DNA of 64,000 nucleotides from Candidatus Saccharimonadota bacterium. GTDB lineage: Bacteria > Patescibacteriota > Saccharimonadia > Saccharimonadales > Saccharimonadaceae. The notes under the pieces were generated by a model. That model did no database searches. It had not been told where the DNA came from and saw only the letters and a program-made list of their open reading frames with translations. The stretch lies in the NCBI GenBank assembly GCA_017515105.1, contig JAFWHO010000004.1, positions 186,001 through 250,000 of the forward strand, in the 5' to 3' direction. A program made the position numbers and the translations under genes. The stretch's first letter is position 1. Every line of letters starts with the position of its first letter. This document shows positions 35,039 through 44,468 of this stretch, one piece after another.

Positions 35039-35120
35039 GTGAATAAAATGAAGACCTGAAAGGTCTTATTTTTATTCACTAAGACGACGCCCGGGAGTGT
35101 TTCTCCCGCAGGAGTCACCA
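35021..35120 (+). repeat. Direct repeat of the tRNA-Glu 3' end
   Basis: The 18 bases CTCCCGCAGGAGTCACCA at 35021-35038 (tRNA 3' end including CCA) recur exactly at 35103-35120, 82 bp downstream. The sequence before the second copy (CGGGAG...CTCCCG) looks like a degraded T-arm. A second terminator-like hairpin (AAGCCC/GGGCTT) follows. It may be an attachment-site scar or the remnant of a duplicated tRNA. Confidence 0.7.
35049..35075 (+). terminator. Terminator of tRNA-Glu
   Basis: AAGACCT (35051-35057) pairs with AGGTCTT (35061-35067), followed by a T-rich run; the flanks GTGAATAAAA and TTTTTATTCAC extend the stem. Confidence 0.75.
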
Positions 35121-35172
35121 AGCGGAAAAAGAAGCCCTTTAGGGCTTGTTTTTGTGCTTGGTTATTTCTGTA

Positions 35173-35252
35173 GGAAATGGAACCCGCGAAGCGGGTTCGC
35201 CCGCCGAAGGCGGATAACGAGTATCACCCAGCCGCAAACACGACTGGGCGAT
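35173..35252. other. Cluster of three short hairpins at the 3' end of the giant gene
   Basis: GAACCCGC/GCGGGTTC, CCCGCC/GGCGG and CACCCAGCC/GACTGGGCG inverted repeats in a row between tRNA-Glu and the stop of the minus-strand giant gene. They may stabilise or end that transcript; no clear T-run on the minus strand. Confidence 0.45.
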
Positions 35253-35261
35253 TATTATTCT

Positions 35262-38200
35262 TTACTGCGCGACACAGCGGACTGGCCTTGCGCGGTAAGC
35301 TGGGTCCGAACCAGAATTCCCCGGATAAATTGAAGGATTATATTTGGTTGTTACGGCGTTCTCAAGGAAGCCTACCCCGTGAGGGTCAGATGGGCCCCCC
35401 GCCCAGAGGAATATAGCTTTATTTCTATTAGTATTAGAAATATCCTTATAACCAGAATAGGTAGAGTAAAACATAGCATCACCAGACGAAACCAAATTGA
35501 GTGGGAATTTTGTCCAGCTATCACTAAATGTAACGGTGCGGGAATAGTTGTAAGAAAGGTTGAACATTTTTTTATCAAGGCTAGCAAACTCGCCACTAGC
35601 AGTTGAATTTTTACTGCCATTAGGAAGGCGCCATCCACTAGGACAGATATCACCAGTCGGGGCATTGTCGGCGCCAGCGAGGCTAACTGCATAGTGCCCA
35701 GCTGTTGCGGTGTAATAGTTGTAGTGGACGCCGTGAGAATACCACGAGTAGCCTATCCCATTTGGATAGCCGTTTACTGCTGGGTTTATCTGTTTCCACT
35801 CTTTATTTGGGCTGGATGGGTTGGACATGATGATATTTTGCTCATAGAATGATAGTTGGTCTATACAAGATGCAATAGAATCGTCGCAGAGTGGAATATG
35901 AATGCCGCCTTTTCCTTTTACGCTAGCCACTCTTGATAAGAAGCCACTTGTAGGATTATTAGTATTTGTCGCATCGATGATTGTATTAGTATCGGCGAGA
36001 TTAAGGCGAAGATTCTCGACCATCCACCATTTATCGTCTGCCTGCTTGATTACCGCATAAGTATCATGGTTACGTTCGTCTTCGAGAGCGATTATTTTGG
36101 TATTTGGGTTGGCGGCTTCAAAGGCGGCTTTATCAAAAGTTTGGAAAGTATAGGTGGTGTCTTTTGGAATCCAGACTGCATAGAGCGTAATGATGCGGTC
36201 TTCATCTGCCCTTGCGGCTAGGTCTGGAGTTAGAGTAATATATTCGTTTGGTCCATAGATAGTTGGTTTATTCAAAGTGTTATTCGCTCTTTCGCCAGCG
36301 TCAGTATCAGCAGACCAACCAATGAAGCCGTAATCATTCTTTATATAATTTGGCGAGTAAAGTTTTGTCACCATACCAACTTTCCCAACCGTATTAGTTA
36401 TTTCTGTGCGTCCATCTACCGTGTCATACATTTCACCCGAATCTGCACCATTACCATCGTAAACGATAGTATAGGCTGGTTTCCAGACAGCATAAAGAGT
36501 TACTTCTAAAGTGCCGTCGGTTGGGAGAGTAAAGATACCGCCATCTTCATACATTGGTGTAGTCGCATTCCTATCGGTACTCCAACCTTCGACATAATAT
36601 TTAGGTCGTACAAAAGCATTATCCCTTAGTGTAACAGTTGCGGATGCCCATGAATAGGTTGAATCCGCCATTGTTCCTTCGCCATAGCCGTTATTATCAT
36701 AGTGGACAACGAACTTTTTGCGCCAAACGGCATATAAAGTAGTTACATCCCTTTCTCTTGGTGGTGTAAAGCTATCTCTGTCTTGATATGTTGGCTCAGT
36801 TGCGTCCATGTCTTCAGACCAGCCCATGAAGCTGTAGTCTGTACGCGTGAAATTATTATATCTCAAGTTGGCAGCAGTGTCATATTCAAACACTTGATCA
36901 GCCATCGAGCCGGAAGTTGCGCCATTACCATCAAATTTGACGGTTGGTTTGGCGCGCCAGACGGCATAGAGCGTTGTCTCGGTTGTTTCGGTCGGAGCTA
37001 TAAAGTTAGCTTTATTGCCGTAAGTTTCTACGGTCGCGTTAGGGTCTTCGGACCAACCGGCAAAGGTGAAGTTGGTCTTAGCATAGCTATTATTGGAAAG
37101 AGTGACCGTCGCGCCAGTTGCAACAACCTGATCACTCATCGAGCCGGAGGTTGCGCCGTTACCATCGTAAATAATGCGGTGTTGCTTACGCCATATAGCA
37201 AAGAGCGTTGTTTCTCCTGAATTGTTTGGTACGGTAAAGTTAGCGCGGTTTGCGTATGTTGCCTCGGTGGCATCTTTATTAGTTGACCAGCCGATAAACT
37301 GATAGTTAGTGCGCGAATAATTATAGCTTGGGAGAGTAATACTCGATCCAGGTGCGTAATAATAGGTATCACTCATCGAGCCAGAGGTTGCACCGTTGCC
37401 GTCAAAGATGAGATGGTGCTTCTTGCGCCAGACAGCATAGAAAATAGTTTCTTCTGAATTAGTTGGGACCGTGAAACTGGTGCGATTCGCGTATTCTATC
37501 CTAGTTGCATCTTTATTTGTTGACCAACCAAGAAAATCGTAGTTGGTGCGTGTATAGTTGTTGTTTGGAAGGCTGATAGATGAACCCTTGGAATAGTAGT
37601 AATCGATCATTGATCCGGAAGTTGAACCGTTACCATCAAAGACGAGGCGGTGTTTTTTGCGCCAAACAGCATAAAGAGTGGTTGTTTCATAGTTATCTGG
37701 AGCGGTGAAAGTACCTTGGTTCCTGAATTCTGCTTCGGTGGCGTCTTTATCAGTTGACCAGCCAAGAAATTCATAGTTAGTGCGATAGTAACTATTCGAA
37801 TTGAGCTGACTTTGTCGGCCGCCATCTACTTTTTGGTCTTGCATGGTACCAGAAGTTGCGCCGTTACCATCAAATGTAATAGTGTGGATTTTAACCCAAA
37901 TAGCATATAGATCTTTTGACTCACCATCTGCTCCGGAGAGGTTATTAGTCACCTCGGCCTCGTTGAGATAGTCTGGAGACAAGGCATTTTCGTCTTCAGA
38001 CCAACCAATAAATGCTTGGAGATCGTTCGCAACCGGTTCTCGATATTGCCCGGCAACTAGTTCACGTTCACAGACTGTAGTGGTCTGATTGGTCGTTATG
38101 AGATTACCATCTGCGTCTAACGGCTCAATCTTTGAATAATATCCATAATCGCCATTAGAAGAGTCGGAATAGAATGCAATAGTTACCGTATCGCCCGAGA

Positions 38201-40280
38201 CGATAGCCGTGACAGGATCCGAAATACTATGGCTACCATCATAAGTGGCGATTTGTCCGTCATCCATACCACCTGAGATATTGCCCGAATAATCGCCCGC
38301 GAAGATATACACATAATCGTAGCCACTTTCTGTACTATAGGCAGTCGTGACGCGCAGAGAAGAAGCCCCTTCAAAAGTAATTACGTCCTTGGTTGTGAGA
38401 TAGTCACTATAATCGCGGATTCTGTTGCCGGTGTCATCAACGTTATCGGTGTGCGAATACTTAACCATTGGAACCTGAACCTCGCGACAATCTGTGGCGA
38501 ATTTTATAGTGTTCAAATCAGAATTATTTTCAAAGTTCAAACCATTACCATGCATTTTAATGCTGAACGTCTCGCGCTCTTCCCAAATAGCATAGATGTT
38601 AACTGTTTCACCAAGTTCACCATTGATAGCCTTTAAGGCATCGTTGAGGTTTTTGTAATCGGCGCGAGTGGCCGAACTGTTGAAACTCCAGCCATAGAAT
38701 ACTTGGGTATCGTCAGTCTCAGGTTCTTTGTAGCTACCAGAAACTACGTCAATATCACAAACCGTAGTCGTATTACCGACGGGGTTACCGTCTGCATCAT
38801 ATCCTTCAATGGCAGCATAATAACCATAAAAGTTTTCACTAGAATCAGAATAGAATGAGAGTGTAACGGTATCGCCGTCTATATTAAATGTTTCTGTATT
38901 GATGCCACTATCATCGGAAAAGGTGTAGAGCTGCCCATAATCCGGGTTTTCATTTGGGCTGCTAAGCGAGCCGTTATAAGTGCCCCTAAAGACATAAAGT
39001 CCATCATACCCGCTTTCGATTTTATATTTTAGGCTCACCTTCAAGCTCGTCGCGCCAGGGATTGTTACTGTGTCATTAGTCGATGTGTAAGATGAGTAGT
39101 TTAAATATTCGCCCTCATCGTCGTCGTAGATTTGCTCGCCGTCATCGTCGAGATTTGAAGTGTGAGACACGGTTTTAAGCGTCTCTTCGTGACAATTTTT
39201 GTTAAATTCGATAACGTTGGATGTTTTATTATTGGAAAAACTTAGCCCATTGCTATCGAAATTAGCAACTATGGCTGAAGGAGTATATTTAGGATAAAGT
39301 TTTAGATCTTCGGTTATTTCTGTTGAAGAATCAAACTGAGAACCGTTTTCGTACGTCCAACCATTTGCAGTAAATCCAGCTTTTTTTGGAACTTCTTTAG
39401 TATTATTTGTTCCATAGGGGATCGCTACAGTTTCTTCTCCCTCGCCCAACATATAAGTTACTGCAACTTTGTCACTAAAATTAAAATTCCCAACAAAGGC
39501 AATTTTATTAACCCCGATGGAAATGGCCTTAATTGAAGTTGTAGTGGCAAGAGCCGCAACTACAATAATTAAGCCAGCGATGAGTTTTAAATATTTTTTA
39601 TGTTTTTTAGCAATCAAAATCATACAGACAGTTAGACCGGCGGCTAAAATGACTACAATAATTACATTGTTTTTGATGGCATTTATCTTATTTATAGTAC
39701 CGCTGCCAGTATTTGGAACAATAGATGTATTGTTTGCCGCGTTTGGGGTAGTCGATGCATCATCTGCCGTATTTGGAACAATTAATATCTCGTCTTGTTC
39801 GCCGTCATAATAATTTATCGCGAAGTATATGCCAGATGTTTGAATGCGCTCGCTCAGATCTTCTATTTCATTCTGGTATTTCACCGTCACGACAAAATCA
39901 AATGATTCGCCAGCTTTTACTAACGTATCGGCATAGGAATCATGCTCGTAAATGATATACGGGTTTTCGTTATTGTTGCTGATAGATTCGATAGTGCGAT
40001 CTTTAGTATCGGAGTTTTTGAGGGTAATAGTATATTTGGCAATATCACCTAGCTTATGAAAAGTGACATTCGTTGCAATACTGGTTTCGTCAAAATTCGT
40101 AATGCTACCTTCGGCGGTTTCGGAAAGCTCAGTCAGCTCGACATTTTCAACTTTAAACAAATTTGCCGCGGCAAACGTAGAAAACGTAAACGAAAGAGAG
40201 AAAAGAAATCCTACAGCAAAGACAGCAGTAACTATTTTCACTAAAGAAGCCGCAACACTGCGACGTATGCGTCCTTTCAC
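35262..40280 (-). CDS. Giant repeat surface protein (1672 aa) with InlB-type repeats and a FISUMP-like C-terminus
   Basis: N-terminal signal-like helix (residues ~13-38), a ~150-residue extracellular domain, then VPNTG at 188-192 followed by a TM (206-223), KKHKK and a second TM (~232-246). After ~300 come two CUB-like/discoidin-like domains with Asp-Gly-rich loops (SGYDGLYVF, SGYDYVYIFAG), then seven ~70-residue Listeria-Bacteroides (InlB B) repeats with FDGNGATSGSM and TLYAVWR. The C-terminal ~250 residues carry WWMVENLRL and CPSGWRLP, hallmarks of the Fibrobacter-succinogenes major paralogous domain. GTG 40280 start with AGGAA upstream. Likely a host-contact adhesin (inference). Confidence 0.85.
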   Translation of the reverse strand: MKGRIRRSVAASLVKIVTAVFAVGFLFSLSFTFSTFAAANLFKVENVELTELSETAEGSITNFDETSIATNVTFHKLGDIAKYTITLKNSDTKDRTIESISNNNENPYIIYEHDSYADTLVKAGESFDFVVTVKYQNEIEDLSERIQTSGIYFAINYYDGEQDEILIVPNTADDASTTPNAANNTSIVPNTGSGTINKINAIKNNVIIVVILAAGLTVCMILIAKKHKKYLKLIAGLIIVVAALATTTSIKAISIGVNKIAFVGNFNFSDKVAVTYMLGEGEETVAIPYGTNNTKEVPKKAGFTANGWTYENGSQFDSSTEITEDLKLYPKYTPSAIVANFDSNGLSFSNNKTSNVIEFNKNCHEETLKTVSHTSNLDDDGEQIYDDDEGEYLNYSSYTSTNDTVTIPGATSLKVSLKYKIESGYDGLYVFRGTYNGSLSSPNENPDYGQLYTFSDDSGINTETFNIDGDTVTLSFYSDSSENFYGYYAAIEGYDADGNPVGNTTTVCDIDVVSGSYKEPETDDTQVFYGWSFNSSATRADYKNLNDALKAINGELGETVNIYAIWEERETFSIKMHGNGLNFENNSDLNTIKFATDCREVQVPMVKYSHTDNVDDTGNRIRDYSDYLTTKDVITFEGASSLRVTTAYSTESGYDYVYIFAGDYSGNISGGMDDGQIATYDGSHSISDPVTAIVSGDTVTIAFYSDSSNGDYGYYSKIEPLDADGNLITTNQTTTVCERELVAGQYREPVANDLQAFIGWSEDENALSPDYLNEAEVTNNLSGADGESKDLYAIWVKIHTITFDGNGATSGTMQDQKVDGGRQSQLNSNSYYRTNYEFLGWSTDKDATEAEFRNQGTFTAPDNYETTTLYAVWRKKHRLVFDGNGSTSGSMIDYYYSKGSSISLPNNNYTRTNYDFLGWSTNKDATRIEYANRTSFTVPTNSEETIFYAVWRKKHHLIFDGNGATSGSMSDTYYYAPGSSITLPSYNYSRTNYQFIGWSTNKDATEATYANRANFTVPNNSGETTLFAIWRKQHRIIYDGNGATSGSMSDQVVATGATVTLSNNSYAKTNFTFAGWSEDPNATVETYGNKANFIAPTETTETTLYAVWRAKPTVKFDGNGATSGSMADQVFEYDTAANLRYNNFTRTDYSFMGWSEDMDATEPTYQDRDSFTPPRERDVTTLYAVWRKKFVVHYDNNGYGEGTMADSTYSWASATVTLRDNAFVRPKYYVEGWSTDRNATTPMYEDGGIFTLPTDGTLEVTLYAVWKPAYTIVYDGNGADSGEMYDTVDGRTEITNTVGKVGMVTKLYSPNYIKNDYGFIGWSADTDAGERANNTLNKPTIYGPNEYITLTPDLAARADEDRIITLYAVWIPKDTTYTFQTFDKAAFEAANPNTKIIALEDERNHDTYAVIKQADDKWWMVENLRLNLADTNTIIDATNTNNPTSGFLSRVASVKGKGGIHIPLCDDSIASCIDQLSFYEQNIIMSNPSSPNKEWKQINPAVNGYPNGIGYSWYSHGVHYNYYTATAGHYAVSLAGADNAPTGDICPSGWRLPNGSKNSTASGEFASLDKKMFNLSYNYSRTVTFSDSWTKFPLNLVSSGDAMFYSTYSGYKDISNTNRNKAIFLWAGGPSDPHGVGFLENAVTTKYNPSIYPGNSGSDPAYRARPVRCVAQ
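36900..37880 (-). repeat. Tandem ~210-bp coding repeats (InlB-type)
   Basis: Within the giant gene, successive ~70-codon units each carry a GNGxTSGSM core and end in LYAVWR. The central five are the most alike. Similarity at protein level with diverged DNA suggests an old expansion and not recent slippage. Confidence 0.75.
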
Positions 40281-40454
40281 TCTAAAATTCCTATTTACTT
40301 ATGTTTAATTTTAACACAATTTTTATTTTCATATGAAAAATTTTTATGTTTTTTGTGCATTTTTTGTTATTTTGCATATTTGTATCACAAACGGTGTGGC
40401 GCTTAGCAATGAGGAGGTGCAAATTCTTTATTTAAAACATGGTAGAATTGAGGT

Positions 40455-41201
40455 ATGATAAAATACGATCCTGAAAGAAAAACTGTCTTTAGCCCAAGCG
40501 ACCTAAAGCTAGACGCAAAGTCAGACAAGTGTCTAATGATTTTTGATGACGAGATTTGGGAAGATCTTGTGCTGCCAAACCAAGATTTTGAGACGTTTCC
40601 GGTCACTAACGCTTTTGGGCGCACTTTTGATACTTATCGCTACATTGAAGTGGATGGCGAGAAGATTCTTTTAGTTTATCCTACTATGGGCGCGGCTGGA
40701 GCAGTTTGTGACATGGAGCTTTTGATTGCGAGCGGGATTAAAAGTTTTGTCGCTTTTGGGACTTGCGGGAGGTTGGATAAAAATATTGCCAAAAATACGA
40801 TTATTCTTCCAACTGCGGCTTTTCGTGAAGAGGGAACAAGTTATCATTATTTGCCAGACTCTGACGAAATTGGTGTAGATGAGGCCGCTTTAGAAACTGC
40901 AAGAAAAGCTTTTAGCGAGAATGGATTTACTTTTGTTGAGGGAAAAATTTGGACAACTGACGCGGTTTACCGCGAAACTTTTGATAAAGTTAGAATAATG
41001 AGAGAACGTGGCTGCATCGGAGTAGATATGGAACTTTCTGCCTTGCTTGCGCTTGCTGAATATCGTAGTGTTAAATTTACAGAGTTTCTGATTGGCGAAG
41101 ATTCTGTGGACGGAGAAGTAAAAGAACTTTTGGAACGTGACAACGAGAAAATCTTTAGTACTGCTATTTCACTACTTAAGAGAGTTTCGTATAATATATA
41201 A
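40455..41201 (+). CDS. Nucleoside phosphorylase (PNP/UDP family)
   Basis: 248 aa of the PNP_UDP_1 fold: MGAAGAVCDMELLIASG and FVAFGTCGRLD (phosphate and base site), GIKSF, and IGVDMELSALLALAEY (nucleoside-binding Glu-rich segment). The family cleaves purine nucleosides or uridine with phosphate; the exact base preference is not clear. A salvage role fits a parasite or epibiont. Leaderless: -10 TAGAAT (40443-40448) ends 7 nt before ATG 40455. Confidence 0.88.
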   Translation: MIKYDPERKTVFSPSDLKLDAKSDKCLMIFDDEIWEDLVLPNQDFETFPVTNAFGRTFDTYRYIEVDGEKILLVYPTMGAAGAVCDMELLIASGIKSFVAFGTCGRLDKNIAKNTIILPTAAFREEGTSYHYLPDSDEIGVDEAALETARKAFSENGFTFVEGKIWTTDAVYRETFDKVRIMRERGCIGVDMELSALLALAEYRSVKFTEFLIGEDSVDGEVKELLERDNEKIFSTAISLLKRVSYNI

Positions 41202-41248
41202 TTAATATCCTTGCGTCGATGATTATTGATCTATCTGTTAAATTAGTA

Positions 41249-41329
41249 TATAATATAAATGCGCACAAATAATTTGTGTAGTTTTTTTAACAGTTTTTGT
41301 CCAAATCGTTGAAAGGGGGTGTATGGACA
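41249..41329 (+). promoter_or_regulatory. Promoter and leader of the HEAT-repeat gene
   Basis: TATAAT at 41249-41254. ACAAAT/ATTTGT with a following T-run (~41264-41287) is a possible attenuator. AAAGGGGG precedes the start. A three-codon frame, ATGGACAATGA, overlaps the start codon (ATG 41323 and ATG 41330). Confidence 0.5.
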
Positions 41330-42481
41330 ATGATAAAAGTTACCAAGAGGAATGTAAATTATAAGACCATCGGACGATGGCTTAAAAAACGTAGTCGAGG
41401 CAAATGGTTCGATGCCTGGGAGGCCGCGTTTGAGGCTTCCGTGGATATGGAAATACCTTTAGACGTCGCTAAAGAGTGGTTAGAATCGAAAAATTCAGAC
41501 TTTAGGATCGTGGCACTAAAAGGGTGCATAGGCAAGGATACACCACTGGAATTTATTGAGCAAGGGCTCAGCGATGAGGATTGCGATGTCAGGATTGCGG
41601 CGCTCGAAGCCTGCAAGGGCAAAAAGGATGTCCCGCTGGAAATCATAGAAAAGGGATTATATGACAAAGATCCAGATGTCATAATCGCGGCACTGGAAAC
41701 TTGTGTGGGAAGAGATGTGCCATTTGATTTTATCGGGGGCGAACTGTACGACGATAACTGTTGCATTAGAAAAGCCGCAGTGAGTGCTTGCGCGGGGAGA
41801 GATGTGCCATTTGAAATCCTTGAGCCTATTATATTGGGAGACCCAATTTTTTCTGTTAGCGCCGCCGCACTTAATGCTTGTGCTGGCAGAAAAGATGTGC
41901 CATTAGAAATCATCCGAGATGGGATATACTCCTGTAACACAGCAGCCAAGGTTGCAGCATTGAACGTTTGTGCAGGCAGAGAAGATGTGCCGTTGAATTA
42001 TATTGGCACGAGATTATATAGCGGTATCTTTTGGGAAGTAAAAGTCGCGGCCCTTAATGCCTGTGTTGGTAGAAAAGATGTACCATTGTCTATTGTTGAG
42101 CGCGGGTTGCATGATAATAATGACTACGTAAAATCTGCTGCGATGAATGTATATGAAAAGAACTTTCCAAATCTTTTCAAACATTTCAAGAAGAGGACAT
42201 TTGAGCCGCCTGCTCGAGTCTTCCAGAGATGCCACAATGACGTAATAGTGGTTGCGGAAATTCCGCAAGACGCTTTTGTAAGAGGGGACCCCGGAACGAG
42301 GTGCAGGTCCAACAAAGCAAAAATCGTCGATATTTATGGTAAATGTGACGGAGAAAAAGTGGGTGTACCAGAAAATGGGGAAGGAGATTTCTTTCTTGTA
42401 GGCGACGAAGTTGAGGTAGACAATTTTGATCCTGGGTTTCATAAATATGGCTCCGGTTTTCACTTTTATTGTCTTTTATAA
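41330..42481 (+). CDS. HEAT-like repeat protein (383 aa)
   Basis: Start ATG 41330 behind AAAGGGGG. About eight ~31-residue helical repeats run from residue ~35 to ~285, each with a consensus AALxACxGRxDVPLExIxxGLYD. The near-invariant Cys-x-Gly and Asp-Val-Pro are unusual for HEAT repeats. A ~100-residue C-terminal domain follows (VIVVAEIPQDAFV... GDFFLVGDEVEVDNFDPGFH), of unknown fold. No TM. It is likely a protein-binding scaffold. Monocistronic with terminator at 42495-42519. Confidence 0.75.
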   Translation: MIKVTKRNVNYKTIGRWLKKRSRGKWFDAWEAAFEASVDMEIPLDVAKEWLESKNSDFRIVALKGCIGKDTPLEFIEQGLSDEDCDVRIAALEACKGKKDVPLEIIEKGLYDKDPDVIIAALETCVGRDVPFDFIGGELYDDNCCIRKAAVSACAGRDVPFEILEPIILGDPIFSVSAAALNACAGRKDVPLEIIRDGIYSCNTAAKVAALNVCAGREDVPLNYIGTRLYSGIFWEVKVAALNACVGRKDVPLSIVERGLHDNNDYVKSAAMNVYEKNFPNLFKHFKKRTFEPPARVFQRCHNDVIVVAEIPQDAFVRGDPGTRCRSNKAKIVDIYGKCDGEKVGVPENGEGDFFLVGDEVEVDNFDPGFHKYGSGFHFYCLL

Positions 42482-42494
42482 AAAATGGAAGATT

Positions 42495-42519
42495 AACCCG
42501 CCACTTGAGGCGGGTTTTT
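42495..42519 (+). terminator. Terminator of the HEAT-repeat gene
   Basis: AACCCGCC (42495-42502) pairs with GGCGGGTT (42509-42516), then T5. Confidence 0.88.
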
Positions 42520-42582
42520 CCATAGTGATTATTTTGAGCACACCTCTTTTCAAGAGTAAGTTTTTATGTTATAATTTAAGAT

Positions 42583-43950
42583 ATGAAAAGGTTGCCTATC
42601 GTAGCGTTAATTGGACAGACAAATGCTGGAAAATCTAGCATTTTAAATCGGATGGCGCATAAAAATATCGCCATTGTGGCACGCGAAGAGGGAACTACGC
42701 GTGATAACGTGGTGGCGACGATCGACGATTCGTTTATTCTCGTTGACACGGCTGGGCTAAAAGACCCGTCGGACGATTTTGAAGCTTCGATTCAAGATCA
42801 GATTCAGGATGCGATTGAGTCGGCGGATGTGATTTTAGTGACGTTAGATTCGGCGAAATATTTTGACCACCGTGATGCCAAAATCGCCAAAAATGCTCTA
42901 AGATCCGGTAAACCAGTTTATCTAGTTTTGAACAAATGCGATCTTGGTGAATCTTTACCAGTTGAGGAGTTTAGAGCTCTCGGAATTGCTCCGGAAAACA
43001 TTTACTATACTTCTGCTACGACTGGACAGGGTATTAGTAATTTGAAATCAAAAATAGAGGCGAGTCTTTCGGCGAGACCACGCAAAAAAGAATACGAAAA
43101 TCTTTTAAAAATTGCCTTGATTGGACGCCCAAATGTAGGAAAATCTTCGCTTTTCAATACGCTAGGCAAAAAACAGCAGGCGATCGTGAGTTCAAGACAG
43201 GGCACGACGCGCGATATCAACCGCGTAAATATCAAGTACAAGGGAAGAGATTTAGAGATTTTGGATACTGCGGGCCTTAGAAAACCAGGTAAGCGTGAAG
43301 TAGGGATTGAGAAATTCTCCGCCATTCGCACCCTTTCAGCCATCGAAGAGGCGGATATTTGCTGCCTGCTTGTCGACGCGACAGAACCACATAGTAAACT
43401 CGATCAATCTTTGGCTGGGCAAATCGTAGAGGCCGGCAAGGGAATTATCATGGTTGTAACGAAATCTGACTTGCTAGAAGATGCTGAGCCGACTAATTAC
43501 TTTGGCGAGGAAAATGTCGAAAACCGCACCGCGGCAGATTTCCTAATCGATGCCTTAGAGAAGGATTTTAATTTTCTTCCTTATGCGCCAGTGGTTTTGA
43601 CCTCTTCGGAGACTGGGGAAAATGTAACACAACTCTTTGAACTGGCCTTAACAATTGATGAAGGTCGTCATACCGAGGTTAAAACTTCTGAACTAAATAA
43701 GATTTTGAATGACGCTATTGTTTCACATCCGCCAGCAGGGCTTAAAAACACCCGTCCAAAGCCAAAATATATCGTGCAGACCGATGTTTGCCCACCATGG
43801 TTCGTGGTACACGGGCATGAGTTGGGGCTTCTACACTGGTCGTGGAAGAGGTTTTTGGAACGCAAAATTCGCGAAAAATACCCATTTGTTGGCACGCCTA
43901 TCATGTTCTCTTTCCGAAATGATGGCAACGATAAGAAAGAAAAGGCATGA
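42583..43950 (+). CDS. der: Ribosome-assembly GTPase Der (EngA)
   Basis: Two tandem GTPase domains: GQTNAGKSS (residues ~11-19), DTAGL and NKCD in the first; GRPNVGKSS, DTAGLR and TKSD in the second. The KH-like C-terminal domain follows (NDAIVSHPPAG, PPWFVVHG). 455 aa, normal. It acts in 50S assembly. Near-leaderless start: TATAAT 42570-42575, ATG 42583. Its stop overlaps the pth start (ATGA). Confidence 0.96.
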   Translation: MKRLPIVALIGQTNAGKSSILNRMAHKNIAIVAREEGTTRDNVVATIDDSFILVDTAGLKDPSDDFEASIQDQIQDAIESADVILVTLDSAKYFDHRDAKIAKNALRSGKPVYLVLNKCDLGESLPVEEFRALGIAPENIYYTSATTGQGISNLKSKIEASLSARPRKKEYENLLKIALIGRPNVGKSSLFNTLGKKQQAIVSSRQGTTRDINRVNIKYKGRDLEILDTAGLRKPGKREVGIEKFSAIRTLSAIEEADICCLLVDATEPHSKLDQSLAGQIVEAGKGIIMVVTKSDLLEDAEPTNYFGEENVENRTAADFLIDALEKDFNFLPYAPVVLTSSETGENVTQLFELALTIDEGRHTEVKTSELNKILNDAIVSHPPAGLKNTRPKPKYIVQTDVCPPWFVVHGHELGLLHWSWKRFLERKIREKYPFVGTPIMFSFRNDGNDKKEKA

Positions 43951-44468
43951 AACTCGTTGTAGGCCTCGGGAATCCAGGGAATCAATATAACTTTACGCGG
44001 CACAACGTGGGGTTTTTGGCGCTGGATTTTTATTTTAAGGTACATAAGGCTGCTTGGGGCACCAAACCGCGTTTTGGGGCCATTTCGGGGAGAATTGGGG
44101 ATGTTTTATTCATTAAGCCCCAGGAGTTTTACAATGATAGTGGCAAAGTAGTGGCAGAATATATGAGGTATTACAAGATACCCGCCTCTGATATTTTGGT
44201 GATTTGTGATAATTTTGATCTGGAGTTCGGTAAAGTGAGGTTTCGCTCATCTGGTGCCGCAGGGGGAAATAACGGGTTAAAATCTGTAGATGAGGCGCTA
44301 GGAAGCTCTGATTACGCTAGAATCAGGGTAGGAACAGAGAACGACGAACTCCGTCGTAAGATGGGGGATGTTGATTTTGTGCTATCCAAATTCACCCCTG
44401 AAGAGAAAACAAAATTACCAGAGATTTTGAGGGAAATTTCAGGGAAAATTGACGAGTTTATCTCATAG
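43947..44468 (+). CDS. pth: Peptidyl-tRNA hydrolase
   Basis: Recycles peptidyl-tRNA released by stalled ribosomes. 173 aa. GLGNPGNQYNFTRHNVGF carries the conserved Asn and catalytic His. The substrate Asn is in FYNDSG (family usually M-N-x-S-G), and GAAGGNNGLKSV is present. The first ATG overlaps the der stop, so the two are translationally coupled. Its stop overlaps the convergent dprA stop (TCATAG). Confidence 0.95.
   Translation: MKLVVGLGNPGNQYNFTRHNVGFLALDFYFKVHKAAWGTKPRFGAISGRIGDVLFIKPQEFYNDSGKVVAEYMRYYKIPASDILVICDNFDLEFGKVRFRSSGAAGGNNGLKSVDEALGSSDYARIRVGTENDELRRKMGDVDFVLSKFTPEEKTKLPEILREISGKIDEFIS

Noticed and set aside
35097-35416. Two small + strand frames after tRNA-Glu
   Set aside because: They run through hairpins into the antisense of the giant gene and lack ribosome binding sites.
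36900-37880. CRISPR-like array
   Set aside because: The periodic repeats are ~210-bp diverged coding units of a surface protein, not short identical repeats with spacers; no cas gene is present.
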